The position numbers and the translations under genes are program-made. Below are positions 10,009 to 20,709 of a stretch of DNA of 64,000 nucleotides, piece after piece. The stretch covers positions 67,383-131,382 of the forward strand of contig JAKUCV010002775.1 of assembly GCA_028386065.3 (NCBI GenBank). The letters run 5' to 3'. This DNA is from Turnera subulata. Lineage: Eukaryota; Streptophyta; Magnoliopsida; Malpighiales; Passifloraceae. A model generated the notes under the pieces. It worked only from the letters and a program-made list of their open reading frames with translations, ran no database searches and had not been told where the DNA came from. The number at the start of each line of letters is the position of its first letter. The stretch's first letter is position 1.

Positions 10009-11265
10009 TCAAAACAAATGGGGATACTGCTCCTGCATATGGGACTCAACCTCCCAAGTAGCCTCATTCGGAGAATGACGGCTCCACCTAACCCGAACCA
10101 TCGGAATAACTCGATTTCTCAACTGTCGCTCCTCCCGAGCTAGAATCTCAACCGGCTCCTCCACATAGGTCAAATCCTCAGAAACCTCCACCTCTGTCGG
10201 GGATCCAACATGACTAGGATCAGACCGATAACGCCTCAGCATCGAAACATGGAATACATCATGTATGCGCGACAGCTCCTCCGGTAAAGCCAACCTGTAG
10301 GCCAGCAGACCAATCCGCTCCATGATCTCATAAGGACCAATATAACGAGGGCTCAACTTGCCCTTCCTCCCGAACCGGATAACACCTCTCCAGGGAGCAA
10401 CACGGAGGAAAACTCTGTCACCTACATTGTACTCCATCTCTCGACGATGCTTATCGGCAAAACTCTTTTGCCGGTCTTGAGCAGCTCTCATGCACTGCTT
10501 AACCACCACGATCTGATCAACAGTCTCCTGGACTAGGTCCGGACCAATCACCTGTCTCAGACCTTCCTCATCCCAACAGATCGGACTATGACACTTCCGC
10601 CCATACAAAGCCTCATAAGGCGCCATACCGATACTAGAGAGATATCCGTTGTTATAGGCAAACTCAACCAACGGCAATGTCTCATCCCATGAACCATTGA
10701 AATTGAGCACACAGGCTCTAAGCATATCCTCCAGCGTCTGTATGGTTCTATCCGACTGCCCATCGGTCTGCGGATGGAATGCAGTACTGAAACTCAGCTT
10801 AGTACCCAAAGCTGACTGCAAGCTCTTCCAGAAATGGGAAGTAAACCTCGGATCCCTGTCCGACACAATGGATAGTGGAACTCCATATAGACGGACAATA
10901 CCCGACACATACAACCTCGCCAGCTTATCCATTGTATCCGTCTGCTGAATCGGTAGGAAATGAGCTGACTTGGTCAACCTATCGACAATGACCCAGATGG
11001 CATCATGTCGACCCCGGGTCCTCGGTAACCCGATAACAAAGTCCATAGTGATATGCTCCCACTTCCACTGCGGAATAGTCAAAGATCTCAACTTGCCGGT
11101 AGGAGCCTGATGCTCGGCTTTCACCCGCTGACAAGTCATACAACGAGCCACAAACTCCGCAACATCCTTCTTCATCCCGGGCCACCAATAATGACTCTTC
11201 AAGTTCTGGTACATTTTGGTGCTACCAGGATGCATAGCGTATGGCGCATTATGCGCTTCATCCAT
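10009..11265 (-). pseudogene. Tekay integrase with chromodomain (catalytic Glu replaced)
   Basis: 418 codons open. Order: H2C2 zinc finger (H5, H12, C42, C45), catalytic core with D75 (ITMDFV) and D136 (VSDRDPRF), the GPY-type C-terminal region (GPYEIMERIG, about residue 315) and a chromodomain at roughly 365-418 (starting YVEEPVEILA). The third acid of the D,D35E triad should be Glu 36 residues after D136; here codon 172 (plus 10750-10752) encodes Asp (DGQSDRT instead of the family's DGQSERT). The frame continues upstream through a TGA at 11269-11271 into RNase H. The enzyme would insert the cDNA into host chromatin; the chromodomain directs chromoviruses to heterochromatin. With Asp at the Glu site and a stop before it, it is probably inactive. 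Confidence 0.9.
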
Positions 11266-11268
11266 AAT

Positions 11269-12222
11269 TCATCTCCTCAAATCATCAACATCCGGAACAC
11301 ACAACCGATCACCGGTCATTAGAACACCATCCTCCCGGACATAGAAACTAGAACTCTCCCCACCGAGAGCCTTATCTCTCAACTCTGCTAAATGAGGATC
11401 ACCATACTGCAACTCCATTATCTTATCCCTCAAGATTGGCCAGATGCTCAAACTGGCTAACAACGCCCCAGTAACATCCACCTCCAACTGTGCATCCAAC
11501 GACCTCAGCTCCACCAACGATGGCAAAGCATAAGAAACAGAGTCCTCTTCCATAGAAGCCACTCTCTTCCGGCTCAATGCATCTGCAACCACATTGGCCT
11601 TGCCCGGATGGTACTCGATAGTATAATCATAATCCTTCAGAAGCTCAATCCAGCATCTCTGCCTCATATTAAGCTCCCTTTGGGTCATGATGTACTTCAA
11701 ACTTTTGTGGTCCGTGAAAATCCGACACTTCTCACCATACAGATGGTGTCTCCAGCTCTTTAGAGCAAAGATCACAGCTGCTAGCTCCAGATCATGGGTC
11801 GGATAGTTCCTCTCGTGAGTTCTCAACTGCCTGGAGACATAAGCAATCACCCGACCCTCCTCCATCAAAACACATCCCAAGCCCAGACCAGAAGCATCAC
11901 TGAACACCGTGTACTCCACTCCGAGTCTTGGAACAGTCAAAACCGGTGCAGAAGTCAACCGACTCTTCAACTCCTCAAAACTGTTCTGACAACTGTCATC
12001 CCAAGCAAAAGCACAGTCTTTCCTCAACAGCTTAGTCATGGGACCCGCTATTAAGGAAAAACCCTCAATGAACCTCCGGTAGTAACCAGCAAGTCCAAGA
12101 AAACTCCGTATCTTCGATACACTCTTCGGTGGCTCCCAATCCATGACTGCCTTAATCTTGGCCGGATCCACCTTAATGCCCTCACCGGACACAATATGTC
12201 CAAGAAATGCGACCTCATCCAA
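11269..12222 (-). pseudogene. Tekay reverse transcriptase C-terminus and RNase H
   Basis: The frame picks up after a 1-nt deletion near 12229 (KCEF then GW... where the family reads KCEFWL). It covers the RT thumb ([27 protein letters not shown]) and RNase H, with [14 protein letters not shown] and the [14 protein letters not shown] block, [10 protein letters not shown] and [13 protein letters not shown]. RNase H degrades the RNA strand of the RNA:DNA hybrid and shapes the PPT primer. The domain order is complete and the motifs look normal, so only the shift and the flanking stops break it. Confidence 0.9.
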
Positions 12223-12228
12223 CCAAAC

Positions 12229-13457
12229 TCACACTTGCTGAGCTTGGCATAGAGTTGTTCTTCTCTCAACCTCTGCAAAACCTGTCGCAAGTGGTCCTCA
12301 TGTTCAGCCTTACGACTCGAGTAGACCAAGATGTCATCAATGAACACTACCACAAGCCGGTCTAGAAATTCATGGAAGACCTGCTGCATCATACACATGA
12401 ACACTGCCGGTGCATTCGTCAGACCAAAAGGAACAACCACAAACTCATAATGACCATACCGAGTGCGGAATGCAGTCTTCGGTATGTCTTGCTCTGCAAT
12501 CCAAACCTAATGGTAACCAGATCGCAAGTCAATCTTCGAGAACACGGATGCACCCTGCAACTAATCGAACAAGTCATCGATCCTAGGCAAAGGATACTTG
12601 TTCTTCACCGTCACCTTGTTCAACTACCTATAGTCCACACACATCCGCATACTGCCATCCTTCTTCTTCACAAACAAGACCGGGGCCCCCCAGGGTGAGA
12701 TGCTCGGTCTAATGAAACCCTTATCCAACAACTCCTCCAGTTGCTTCTTCAACTCCTGAAGTTCTGCCGGAGCCATTCTGTAGGGCGGTATAGAAATAGG
12801 TGCAACTCCCGGTACCAAGTCAACTGTATACTCCACCTCTCGCTCCGGAGGCAACCCAGGTAAATCATCAGGAAATACATCGGAAAACTCCCGAACAATA
12901 TGAATATCCTCCACTCCAGGTACTGGTACCGAAGAATCGACCACATGAGCTAGAAAAGCATCACAACCCTCTCGGATCATCCTGAAAGCCTGGATGGCCG
13001 AGATACAGCACGCCGATAGAACTCTTCGTTCTCCAACAAACACCAATCTACGCCCCAACAAAGAAGATAAGGACACTTCCCTGGCCCGACAATCAACTAC
13101 TGCTTGGTGTCTGGACAACCAGTCCATGCCTAAGATAACATCAAACTCTCCCAAATCCATAACAGCAAGATCAGAAGGAAAACCATCACTATCATACTCT
13201 ATCGACACTTCTCTACAAACTCGATCAACAACTACTATATCTCCAGTGGGTAAACGGACTCTTAGGGGTCTACTAAGGTTATCATCCTCTATGTTATGAG
13301 TAGTCATGAATGCACATGATACAAAAGAATGTGTTGAACCTAGATCAATTAAAGCATGTGCAAACTGACCAAAAAGCATAAAGGTACCTGCTATAACCTC
13401 TGGAGCATCAGCAGCCTCCTCTCGGGTGTTGGCATAAACCCTAGGAGCTGCAGCAGA
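12229..13457 (-). pseudogene. Tekay protease and N-terminal reverse transcriptase (three TAG stops)
   Basis: Protease motif [11 protein letters not shown] (the family usually has D-S/P-G) near 13330, followed by [12 protein letters not shown] starts near 12850 ([20 protein letters not shown]), then [42 protein letters not shown] and the catalytic FIDDILVYS, which is intact. TAG codons at 12624-12626, 12561-12563 and 12507-12509 each replace a glutamine that the plus-strand relative at 62.7-62.9 kb encodes (YRQLNK, FDQLQG, YHQVRI). A separate frame, 12051-12440, runs on past the 12229 deletion and is a shadow. Confidence 0.9.
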
Positions 13458-14289
13458 CTAAGTCGCACCCCCGCGGTTCGGAGCTCCAGAACCTCCACGA
13501 CCTCGACCCTGCTGTCCGCCACCCCTGTTCGGACCAGAAGAAACAGCACCACTAGCCACGGAGCTCTGTACTGTATACTGAGAACCACTGCCACCATTAT
13601 CCCTCATCCACTTGTAGCAAGATGACTTCTGGTGTCCCGGCGTATTGCAATACCAGTATGTACCCGAGAACCGTGCCGAGAAACCCCGTCCCTGAGAGCC
13701 AGATTGATAGAACCGTCCTCCCGAGGATCTGCCTGGTCCACCCTGATAACTCTGCCCTCGGAACTTCTTCGAGCCCTGGTAAGAAGAACTCTGTCCAACA
13801 GAATAGTCTGCACCTCCGGCATCAGAATACTGCCTCTTCTGACCCGAAGCAGATGACTGCTTCCTCTGCTCGGCTGTCCGAGCCTCCTTCCCGATCAACT
13901 GGACCCTCTCAGCATCAAAAGCAGCCTCACAAACTGCCTCCCAAGTCTTGTGCCCTCCACCAGCCACAGCTAATGCCAACTCTGTACGTAAGCCGTTAAC
14001 AAACCGCCTACACTTAGTCACATCATCAGGCACAAACTCCCTGGCATAAGATAAAAGAAAGCTGAACCGGATCATGAAAGCAGACACAGTCTCTTCTAGA
14101 CCCTGCTTCACCTCAAGAAAATGCTTCTTCTGCTCCTCCAGAAAACCAACAGTAAGAAACTCCTTGTAGAATCTCTCCTTGAAATCCTCCCAAGGCATCT
14201 CCACAGGCTTCGGTAAGTTGGCCACAAGTTCCTGCCACCATGTCAATGCATACCCTGTGAACTTGTGTGCCGCTAATCGAGCCCTCTAC
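13458..14289 (-). pseudogene. Tekay gag fragment (capsid C-part and damaged zinc knuckle)
   Basis: Starts inside the protein at the deletion junction (HKFTGYALTWWQELVANLP). It continues with WEDFKERFYKEF and the family block FRIR...LLSYAREFVPDD, then a G/S/R-rich tail. The zinc knuckle reads YWYCNTPGHQKSSC, with the first Cys of CX2CX4HX4C changed to Tyr. The 64-kb-side copy keeps CWGCGKFGHIRPNC. TAG codons at 14286-14288 and 13458-13460 interrupt it, the second just before the protease. Gag forms the particle and packages RNA; this copy lacks its N-terminus, so no start codon is assigned. Confidence 0.88.
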
Positions 14290-16970
14290 TCAAGCATAGC
14301 AACCTGCTGAGATAACCACGTCCGTACTCCGGGAAAAGAAGAAAAAGGCTGCACGCTATCTATGAGTCTGAAAAAAACAATGTTGGCGATTATGTGAGTC
14401 GCCTACTCAGTGAGCAGTATAAATCTAATTATGTAGGTGTGCAGAACAAGTCCGAAAGGAAAGAAGAGATACAAGACAAGTAAGCAACATACGACAATCA
14501 GTACTAACATGCCAAGACATTCAAGCAAACAGTTCATTATTCTCCATCTGTTGTGTGTTAAGTTTTCTTGTTATATTTATTATTCAGGGCCCCCTACTGT
14601 GTGCGTCGAGCTCGGTCCCGTCTCATGAGACAACCAGGCAAAAGCCCAAATAAAACCAGGCACGAAGCCCAACATATCCATAGAGAGAGAGAGAGAGACA
14701 GAGAGAAAGAGGGAGGTAGAAAGGGGGAGGTAGAACTGGTCATTACAGACCCATATGCAAATCCGCATATCACATGCTATCCCGCATGCAAACCCGAGGG
14801 GTATCACTTCCCGCTCGAACCAACCGGTCATCAGCACACAGTAGCCTAACTTCTACTGTACATTATTCTTATTCACAAATTATGAGTTCATGTGTGCCAA
14901 GAGTTTGTGACTTAACAGGGTTGTGTGATAAATCAACTCAATCAAATAACCGCGTCTCCGACCCACAATACATCACACAAAACACCCAGAATCACACCAC
15001 ATGTTATAAACCATAACAATCCAAATATCCAGCTCATAAGCAAATGGTACACTTAGGCACACAATACGGATCATAGCATGTTAGCAAACAGGCATGCAAC
15101 TCAAACAAACCAATCCAACAAGCTCATGCATACAAACATAAAAAGACGTATAAAGTCACCTTAATGACGATTGTCCTGTGGAGCTTTTCCCAAAACAGAT
15201 CCTCCAGCTCCCGAGGTGTTACCCGTGCCTGAATACCGGCACACTCAACAAATTACAAACAGTTACAATAAAAACGTGCATGCATGTAACTATAATGCTC
15301 ATTTGAGGTAAACCCGTCCCTAGTTAGCCAATTATGAAATTCCCAGGTCTAAACCCGACATGATATTCTCTCACCTAAACTCCGAGTATCGGGACCCTAG
15401 GTTCACCGGGCTTAAGCCCAACTAAGTCCAAGAGTAGTTATGGCCCGCTCATTATGTTCTTAATGATTCCCGGGCCTAAAGCCCAACCAAAATCCAATTG
15501 TTATCAAACCCAATTATAAAAAATCACGTTACCGGGCCTAGGCCCGATTCGGTCCAATTTCCACTTAAGGGTTTTACCCGAGTCAAAGTATTCCCGGCCT
15601 AAGGTTCTACCCGTGACGGCAAACTCCTGGTTACACACACTCACAACCCCGCACCCGGTTTTCCACTAAACATCCATTATTTTCCGATACAACAATTACT
15701 CCTACATTAAATATTACATGCCATGAATGTACAATTTATACACCAAGTATACCGTTGAATGCCGGAATAAAGACCCGAGCCTTCGCTGGAAAATTCCTGA
15801 GCCTCGCCGGAAAATTTCCGAGCCTTCGCTGGATTCCGGTGAACCTCGCCGGAACTCACCCAAAATCTGCCACAACCAACATCAACAACATATTTACATC
15901 AAGGCAAAACAATTACCCCCTCTATACCCCACAGAACCTTAAAACGAATTACAACAGGAAATACAAAACGGGTCCTTACCCGGAAATCAACCAATCTGCT
16001 CGGAACCTCGGAACCCGTCCACAACCAAACCGCCGGCAACACCCACCAGACCACCAGCCGAGCCAACACAAACAACAACACAAACCACAACCGTCCATGG
16101 CGCGACCACCACCACCAACAACAAGAAAACACCAAGCCTGCAAAACGATCCGTCCAACATAAATAAATACCGATTAACCAATCGGTTTCCCACAACCCAC
16201 GAGTACAAAGAACAAAGAAAAAGGAGACGAGAACTGGCTTACCGGCAGAAAACGGGGACGTCGTCTCGACCACCACAGCAGCTCCTCGCGTGCAAGCCGA
16301 GCCTCCACCGTCAACTCCCCTCCATTCGCAGAGGCTCAACGGCGGCGGCAAGGTGCAGGAGTAACCAGAGAAGAAAGAACCCGGCCGTGTAGAGAGGAGA
16401 AGAACCAGGCGGCGGCGACCGGTGCTTCGGACACGGCGAGGTCGATTGGGGGAGGATCGAGCAGAAACTCAAGGAGAGGGAGAGGAAGAAGAGGGAAAGA
16501 AAGAGAAAGAGAAGAAAGAGAGGAAGAAGGGAGAGAGAGAACGAGAGAGAGTGATGGTGGGAGCGGCGACAAGGGAAAAGAGAAAAAGAGGAGAAAAGAG
16601 AAGAAGAGAAGGAAAAAGAGAGGGGATCGGGCTAGGGTTTGGCTGCCCTAGTGGACGACCTGTCGTCCGCTTAGGCGCGGTCAACCCCCCTGTCTGGTCA
16701 ACGCGACATCCTCTTTTTTTTTTTTTTTTTAAACAGTTACCAAAATGACGTAGTTTCGGTGAAACTACATCTAGGTTTAATTCTCAACTCCGAAACCCGA
16801 TTTAACTCCAACGAAAGCCGAACCCGACGTACTAACCACTTAATTCAGATATAACCAAGGTAAAATAATTTATTTCCTTGCTCAAAAATCTCGAAATTCC
16901 TCAAGGGCAAAATTGGAATAAAATTTTCGAAAATTCTGAAAATCAAATTATGAAAATTCGGGGCGTTACA
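14290..16970 (-). repeat. Tekay 5' LTR, truncated at its inner end
   Basis: Matches 7267-9956 almost base for base from TCAAGCA onward; the counterpart of 6918-7266 is missing. The junction with gag falls at TCAAGCA. It has one fewer 21-bp unit than the 3' LTR and an extra CCCTGTCTGGTCAACGCGAC near 16690. Confidence 0.92.
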
Positions 16971-17115
16971 GCAGCCCCGCTGATGACGTGGACTGCCCGA
17001 GACCCCTAAAAGGGACGAAAAAAAATAGTATAGACCCGTAAAAGGGACAAAAAGTAATACAGACCTACAAACGATACTTTTGAAATAGTACAGACACTAT
17101 ATATGCCATTTATCC

Positions 17116-17614
17116 ATTACATATCCAAATTTTACACAAGTATCCCTCCAAAAAAATCCTCAACATAACATTTGGCTTAGACATCAGCCAATTATATCAT
17201 CAATAACAACTTTATAAGCACATAAGCATTTCCTGCAATAATTATTTGGCTTTCACATCAGCCAAATCTATCAACATTATAAGCTCATCGACATTTGGCT
17301 GTTTCACAGAGCCAAATGTTTGTTCCCTGCATAAAAAATTTCTCACACACAGAATATATCGCAGCAGCAGTAGAACAAATATCAAACAACAACATTTATC
17401 TCCCCCTTTTGACATCAGTAAAAACAAATAAGATCCAAAGGAGCATCATAGATAGCATCATATAAGCAAATATCCAAAAGCAAAGCCAAATATTCGACTT
17501 ACAAACCAAATAAGAGCAGTAGTAATAAAAGAGTACTTATGTAGAAATAGATATAAAAAAGAGTACTTATGGAGAATACAATGCATCACCTAAAGCATCA
17601 GATCTGTTGGAGCT
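17116..17614 (-). other. Sirevirus untranslated region between the extra ORF and the PPTs
   Basis: No ORF of note. It contains hairpins ATTTGGCT/AGCCAAAT at 17244-17267 and 17293-17317 (the latter with 10-bp arms), a partial one at 17170-17192, and a PPT-like tract CTCCCCCTTTTGACA at 17399. It continues from 6164 once the MITE and Tekay insertions are removed. Confidence 0.7.
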
Positions 17615-20212
17615 TCATTCATCATCAGAAACATCTTTAGAGAGGGCTGCAGAGATTTGATTGAGCTTTTCAAAGATCTTGGACTACGATTTCTTCATTT
17701 GGCTGCGAATAGAACTCATCTCTTCCTTCAGTCCACTGATCTCTCCCTTGAGAGTAGCCACTTGTTCAGACACATCACCAATCTTCAGACCCTTTCCAGC
17801 AGATTTGGTCACAGAATATTCACCATCAGGATTTGGCTTGATAGATATTTTAGCCAAAGTATCCGAGTTGATCTTCTTGAGAACAATGGCTTATCAGCAA
17901 GAGTGGGAGTAATCTTCAGTTTCTTGGCCAGAAGTGTAATCAGAAAGCCATGAGAATGCTCTTTGTAGAGAGCCATGTAATGAAGGATAAGAGTACCAAA
18001 GCATATGGAGGACTTCTTGATGAGGCAAGCCAAAATCCATTGATCAAGTTTCTTGATCACGGTCCGAGAGTTCTTCCTTTGCATGATAACCCGAGTCAGT
18101 GTATACATCAGAGCCCTATCTCTAGGTTTCAAATTATTGTAATACCCAGACTCATGGCTGTTGAAGAGAATCTGATTCTGCTTGGAGTGACAAGGAGTTT
18201 TGGGAATGTTGATTGGAGTCCCGGATGCTGAATCATAGAATCTGATCTTCCCTGGCTTGATCTTCAGCACATCACATATTAACTTAGTTGTCACTTTGAT
18301 CTTCTTGCCCTTGATTTTTGTCTTGATGCACTCAATAGCCCCTTATTTCCATACTCAACACTCATTTTGTCATAGAAATCCATCATGAGAACTTCATAGC
18401 CTTGTACCTTCAAAGTGGCTAAAGTCTCAAGAGTAGCATCCTTCAACAATTCTGTTATACCAATGGCTTCAAAATCATTAAGCTCCATTGTATAAGTTAG
18501 AGTATGAGTAAAGTACTTCTTTTTAGCCCTCTTTTTGAAACCAGACTTGGACAGATTCTTCAACTTTCTTTTGGCTAGTGCAGGAGTAGTTTCTTCTTCT
18601 TTCTCGGACTCCTCATCCTCTTCCTCATCTTCTTCAGCCTTGTCAGACTCTGCATCATCATCTTCATCATCCTTGTCCTCATCCTCATCATTGTTATCAT
18701 CATCTTCATCTTTCTCTAATTCCTTCTTGCTTTCATTTCCATTATCAAAACTCTTCTCTTTGTCACTGTCATTTGGCTCGTCGTCACTCTGCTTGGTTTC
18801 AGAGCTTTCTTGCTCTTCATCATCTCGCTTCCTCTTCTTGGAGTCTTCATGGACTAGTGAGTTCTCACTGTGGATCTCATCATCATCAGAATCCACCTCA
18901 ACAACCTTCTCTCCAAGTTTCTTTCCTCCTCTTCCAAATATTGTCTTCACATGAGTACTTGGTCTGACATGTCTAGCACGAGAGACTTGGGTGGTTGGAG
19001 TGTGAGCCAAATGTTTTGGCATCTTTGGCTTTGGTGCATCTAATTTTGTTTTGGAACTCTCTGCCTCTCTTTTTGGTTCAATGCTTGGAATAACCTTCTC
19101 AGTGGTAGATCTGGTCTCAGGTTGAGCCAAATCTTCTTCTTCTGGCTGCAAGCTCTCATCCTCTTTTGGCTTTTCCTCAACAGATTTGGCCTTCCCAGTA
19201 GTCTGGGTCAAATATTCCTTCTCCTCTTCATCAACCTGTTTAGCCACTTCCTTTGCAATTTCAACGACCTGGATCAGATCATCTTTTGCACCATTGTCCT
19301 CCTCGAAAATTGGAATCCCAGTTGGGATTTCATCAATAATCTCAGCACTCTTGCTCTTCTTTGTCTCATCTGTCTTCTTCTGTTCTTCGGATTTGGCTTC
19401 TTTATCAGCCGAGTGCTGTTCTTGTACAAGAGTACAGAATTTGGCTCACACTGCAGCCAAATCTTCCTCTTCAGTGTTCTTCATATGAACTAGGACACCA
19501 CCCAGTTCCTTCATCTTCTCCTCATAAAATTCTTCTGCATCTTTTCCAGGAGGAGATACAAGTGACCTCACAAAAGCAACAAGCAGATTAGTTTTGTTTT
19601 TGATGAGCCAGAACCCTCATCAGCATCCAACGGCTTAACCTTTTCACTCGATTCAGCCATTTTCTCAACAGCACAGTCAGATTTGTCTTTTGCCAATCCA
19701 AAACCCTCTCCAACACAATCAGCTTTTTCTATAGACTTTTCAACAATCACAATAGTGCTATCAACAAAATTTCTAGCATCTGATTGTGTCTCAATCGATC
19801 CTACCAAAGTTTTATCAGCAACATACACCTCTCCAGAACTTGAAACACGCACACCAAAAGGTTCAGAGATTAAAATACCAGTTTCAAAGATGTTTTCTGG
19901 TGGTGCTTCTTCAAGGTTGAATGCATGGACCTTGGAATCGGATTCTTCTCCTAGAGGCACTATGACTTCTATGGTCTGAATCCCAAGTTTGAGTTTCTCG
20001 ATTTGAACAGCCGCCTATCTTTCAAGTGAAGTGAGATCAGGGCTTGCTTTCTCTTCTTTCTCCTTGCCCTTTTTCTTCTCTAGTGTCGAGGTCTTCTTGA
20101 ATACTGGTTTTGCAGCAGCAACTTTGGTTGTCCCTTTTTGAGGTGCTGGAGATTTCGAGGGTTTTTGTTTTGAGGATGTTTCCTTTAGATTTTTCCCTTT
20201 GTTGGTTCTCAT
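17615..20212 (-). pseudogene. Sirevirus extra ORF 3' of pol (acidic, env-like position)
   Basis: Reads from ATG at 20212 as a lysine-rich start (MRTNKGKNLKETSSKQKPSK), then a Ser/Glu/Val part (to about 19570). A long very acidic tract follows (about 18590-18780, mostly D and E with basic patches such as KKRKRDDEE). The C-terminal folded-looking part (17809-18540) has MELNDFEAIGITELLK, TLKVQGYEVLMMDFYDK, RDRALMYTLTRVIMQRK and ILHYMALYKEHSHGFLITLL. That C-part resembles the putative plant transposon protein domain seen in ORFs of some plant LTR elements; this is an inference from layout. In Sireviruses an ORF at this place is often called env-like, but no signal peptide or membrane segment is visible. 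It is broken by TAG at 20015 (ER*AAV), a shift near 19570, a TGA near 19447 and shifts near 18290 and 17890. Confidence 0.7.
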
Positions 20213-20709
20213 AATGGTAAGTATTTTAGGGTTTGAAGTGTTTGTGTTTCAGAGAAAAACTGAAAAGGAAGTTGAAGACGAAGTGGGTTATGGAGAGAGA
20301 GAGTAGTCACGGGTTTTATGGAGAGAGGTTGTCCAACTTCCATAAATGAACCACCTTGCTTTTTCAGTTATCCCTTTCCTTTTGACAAATGTGGGACACC
20401 ACATATAGCTGTTGTCTCAGATGTTGTCTAGTTGACTTTTCTGTTCTCTTTCCTCTTTTCTTTAACTGCTGCCTTTTGTCCACTGGATAATAGGTTTTGG
20501 CTCGTCCATGAACCAAATACTGCAGCTCTTTCTCCTTGATGCCTTTGATGATTTGATGACTACCACGATGTGTCCTCATATGCTCATATGCTTAGTGCAG
20601 ATGTGAGATGTGTGACAATTGTATATATTTTAAGTGCATATGTGTGCAATATGTTATGATATGCATGAATACATAAAAACCAAATGTGGAGCCAAATCAG
20701 AATACTTAT
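20213..20709 (-). other. Spacer between pol and the extra ORF of the Sirevirus
   Basis: About 500 bp with no domain-bearing ORF. It carries a GAGAGAGAG stretch near 20295 and an isolated GAGCCAAAT word near 20690. It could hold a splice or internal promoter signal for the extra ORF, but none is recognisable. Confidence 0.4.

Larger units (their letters stand above)
6918..16970 (-). mobile_element. Ty3/gypsy chromovirus, Tekay/Del type, with a deleted 5' end
   Basis: LTRs 6918-9956 and 14290-16970; GCAGC flanks both sides (6913-6917 and 16971-16975). The LTR runs TGTAACGCCCCGAA to GGGTGTTTCA on the minus strand. Gene order gag, protease, RT, RNase H, integrase and the C-terminal chromodomain fit Tekay, as does the roughly 3-kb LTR. 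The right (5') LTR lacks its last 350 bp and runs straight into gag, so the PBS, leader and gag N-terminus are gone. In-frame TAG codons at 14286, 13458, 12624, 12561 and 12507, a TGA at 11269 and a 1-nt deletion near 12229 add to the damage. Confidence 0.93.
6809..17115. mobile_element. Foldback MITE, copy 2, split by the Tekay insertion
   Basis: The left arm is 6809-6917 (TATAGGGTCCGTACTATTTC ... GGGGTCTCGGGCAGC). The right arm is 16976-17115 (CTGCCCGAGACCCCT ... GAAATAGTACAGACACTATATATG). The arms are reverse complements of each other and of MITE copy 1. The Tekay element with its GCAGC duplication sits exactly between them. The outer left end is shorter than in copy 1. Confidence 0.75.

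Noticed and set aside
18535..18954. 139-codon Ser-rich plus-strand ORF
   Set aside because: It is the antisense of the Asp/Glu tract of the Sirevirus extra ORF (GAT/GAA read backwards give serine-rich codons).
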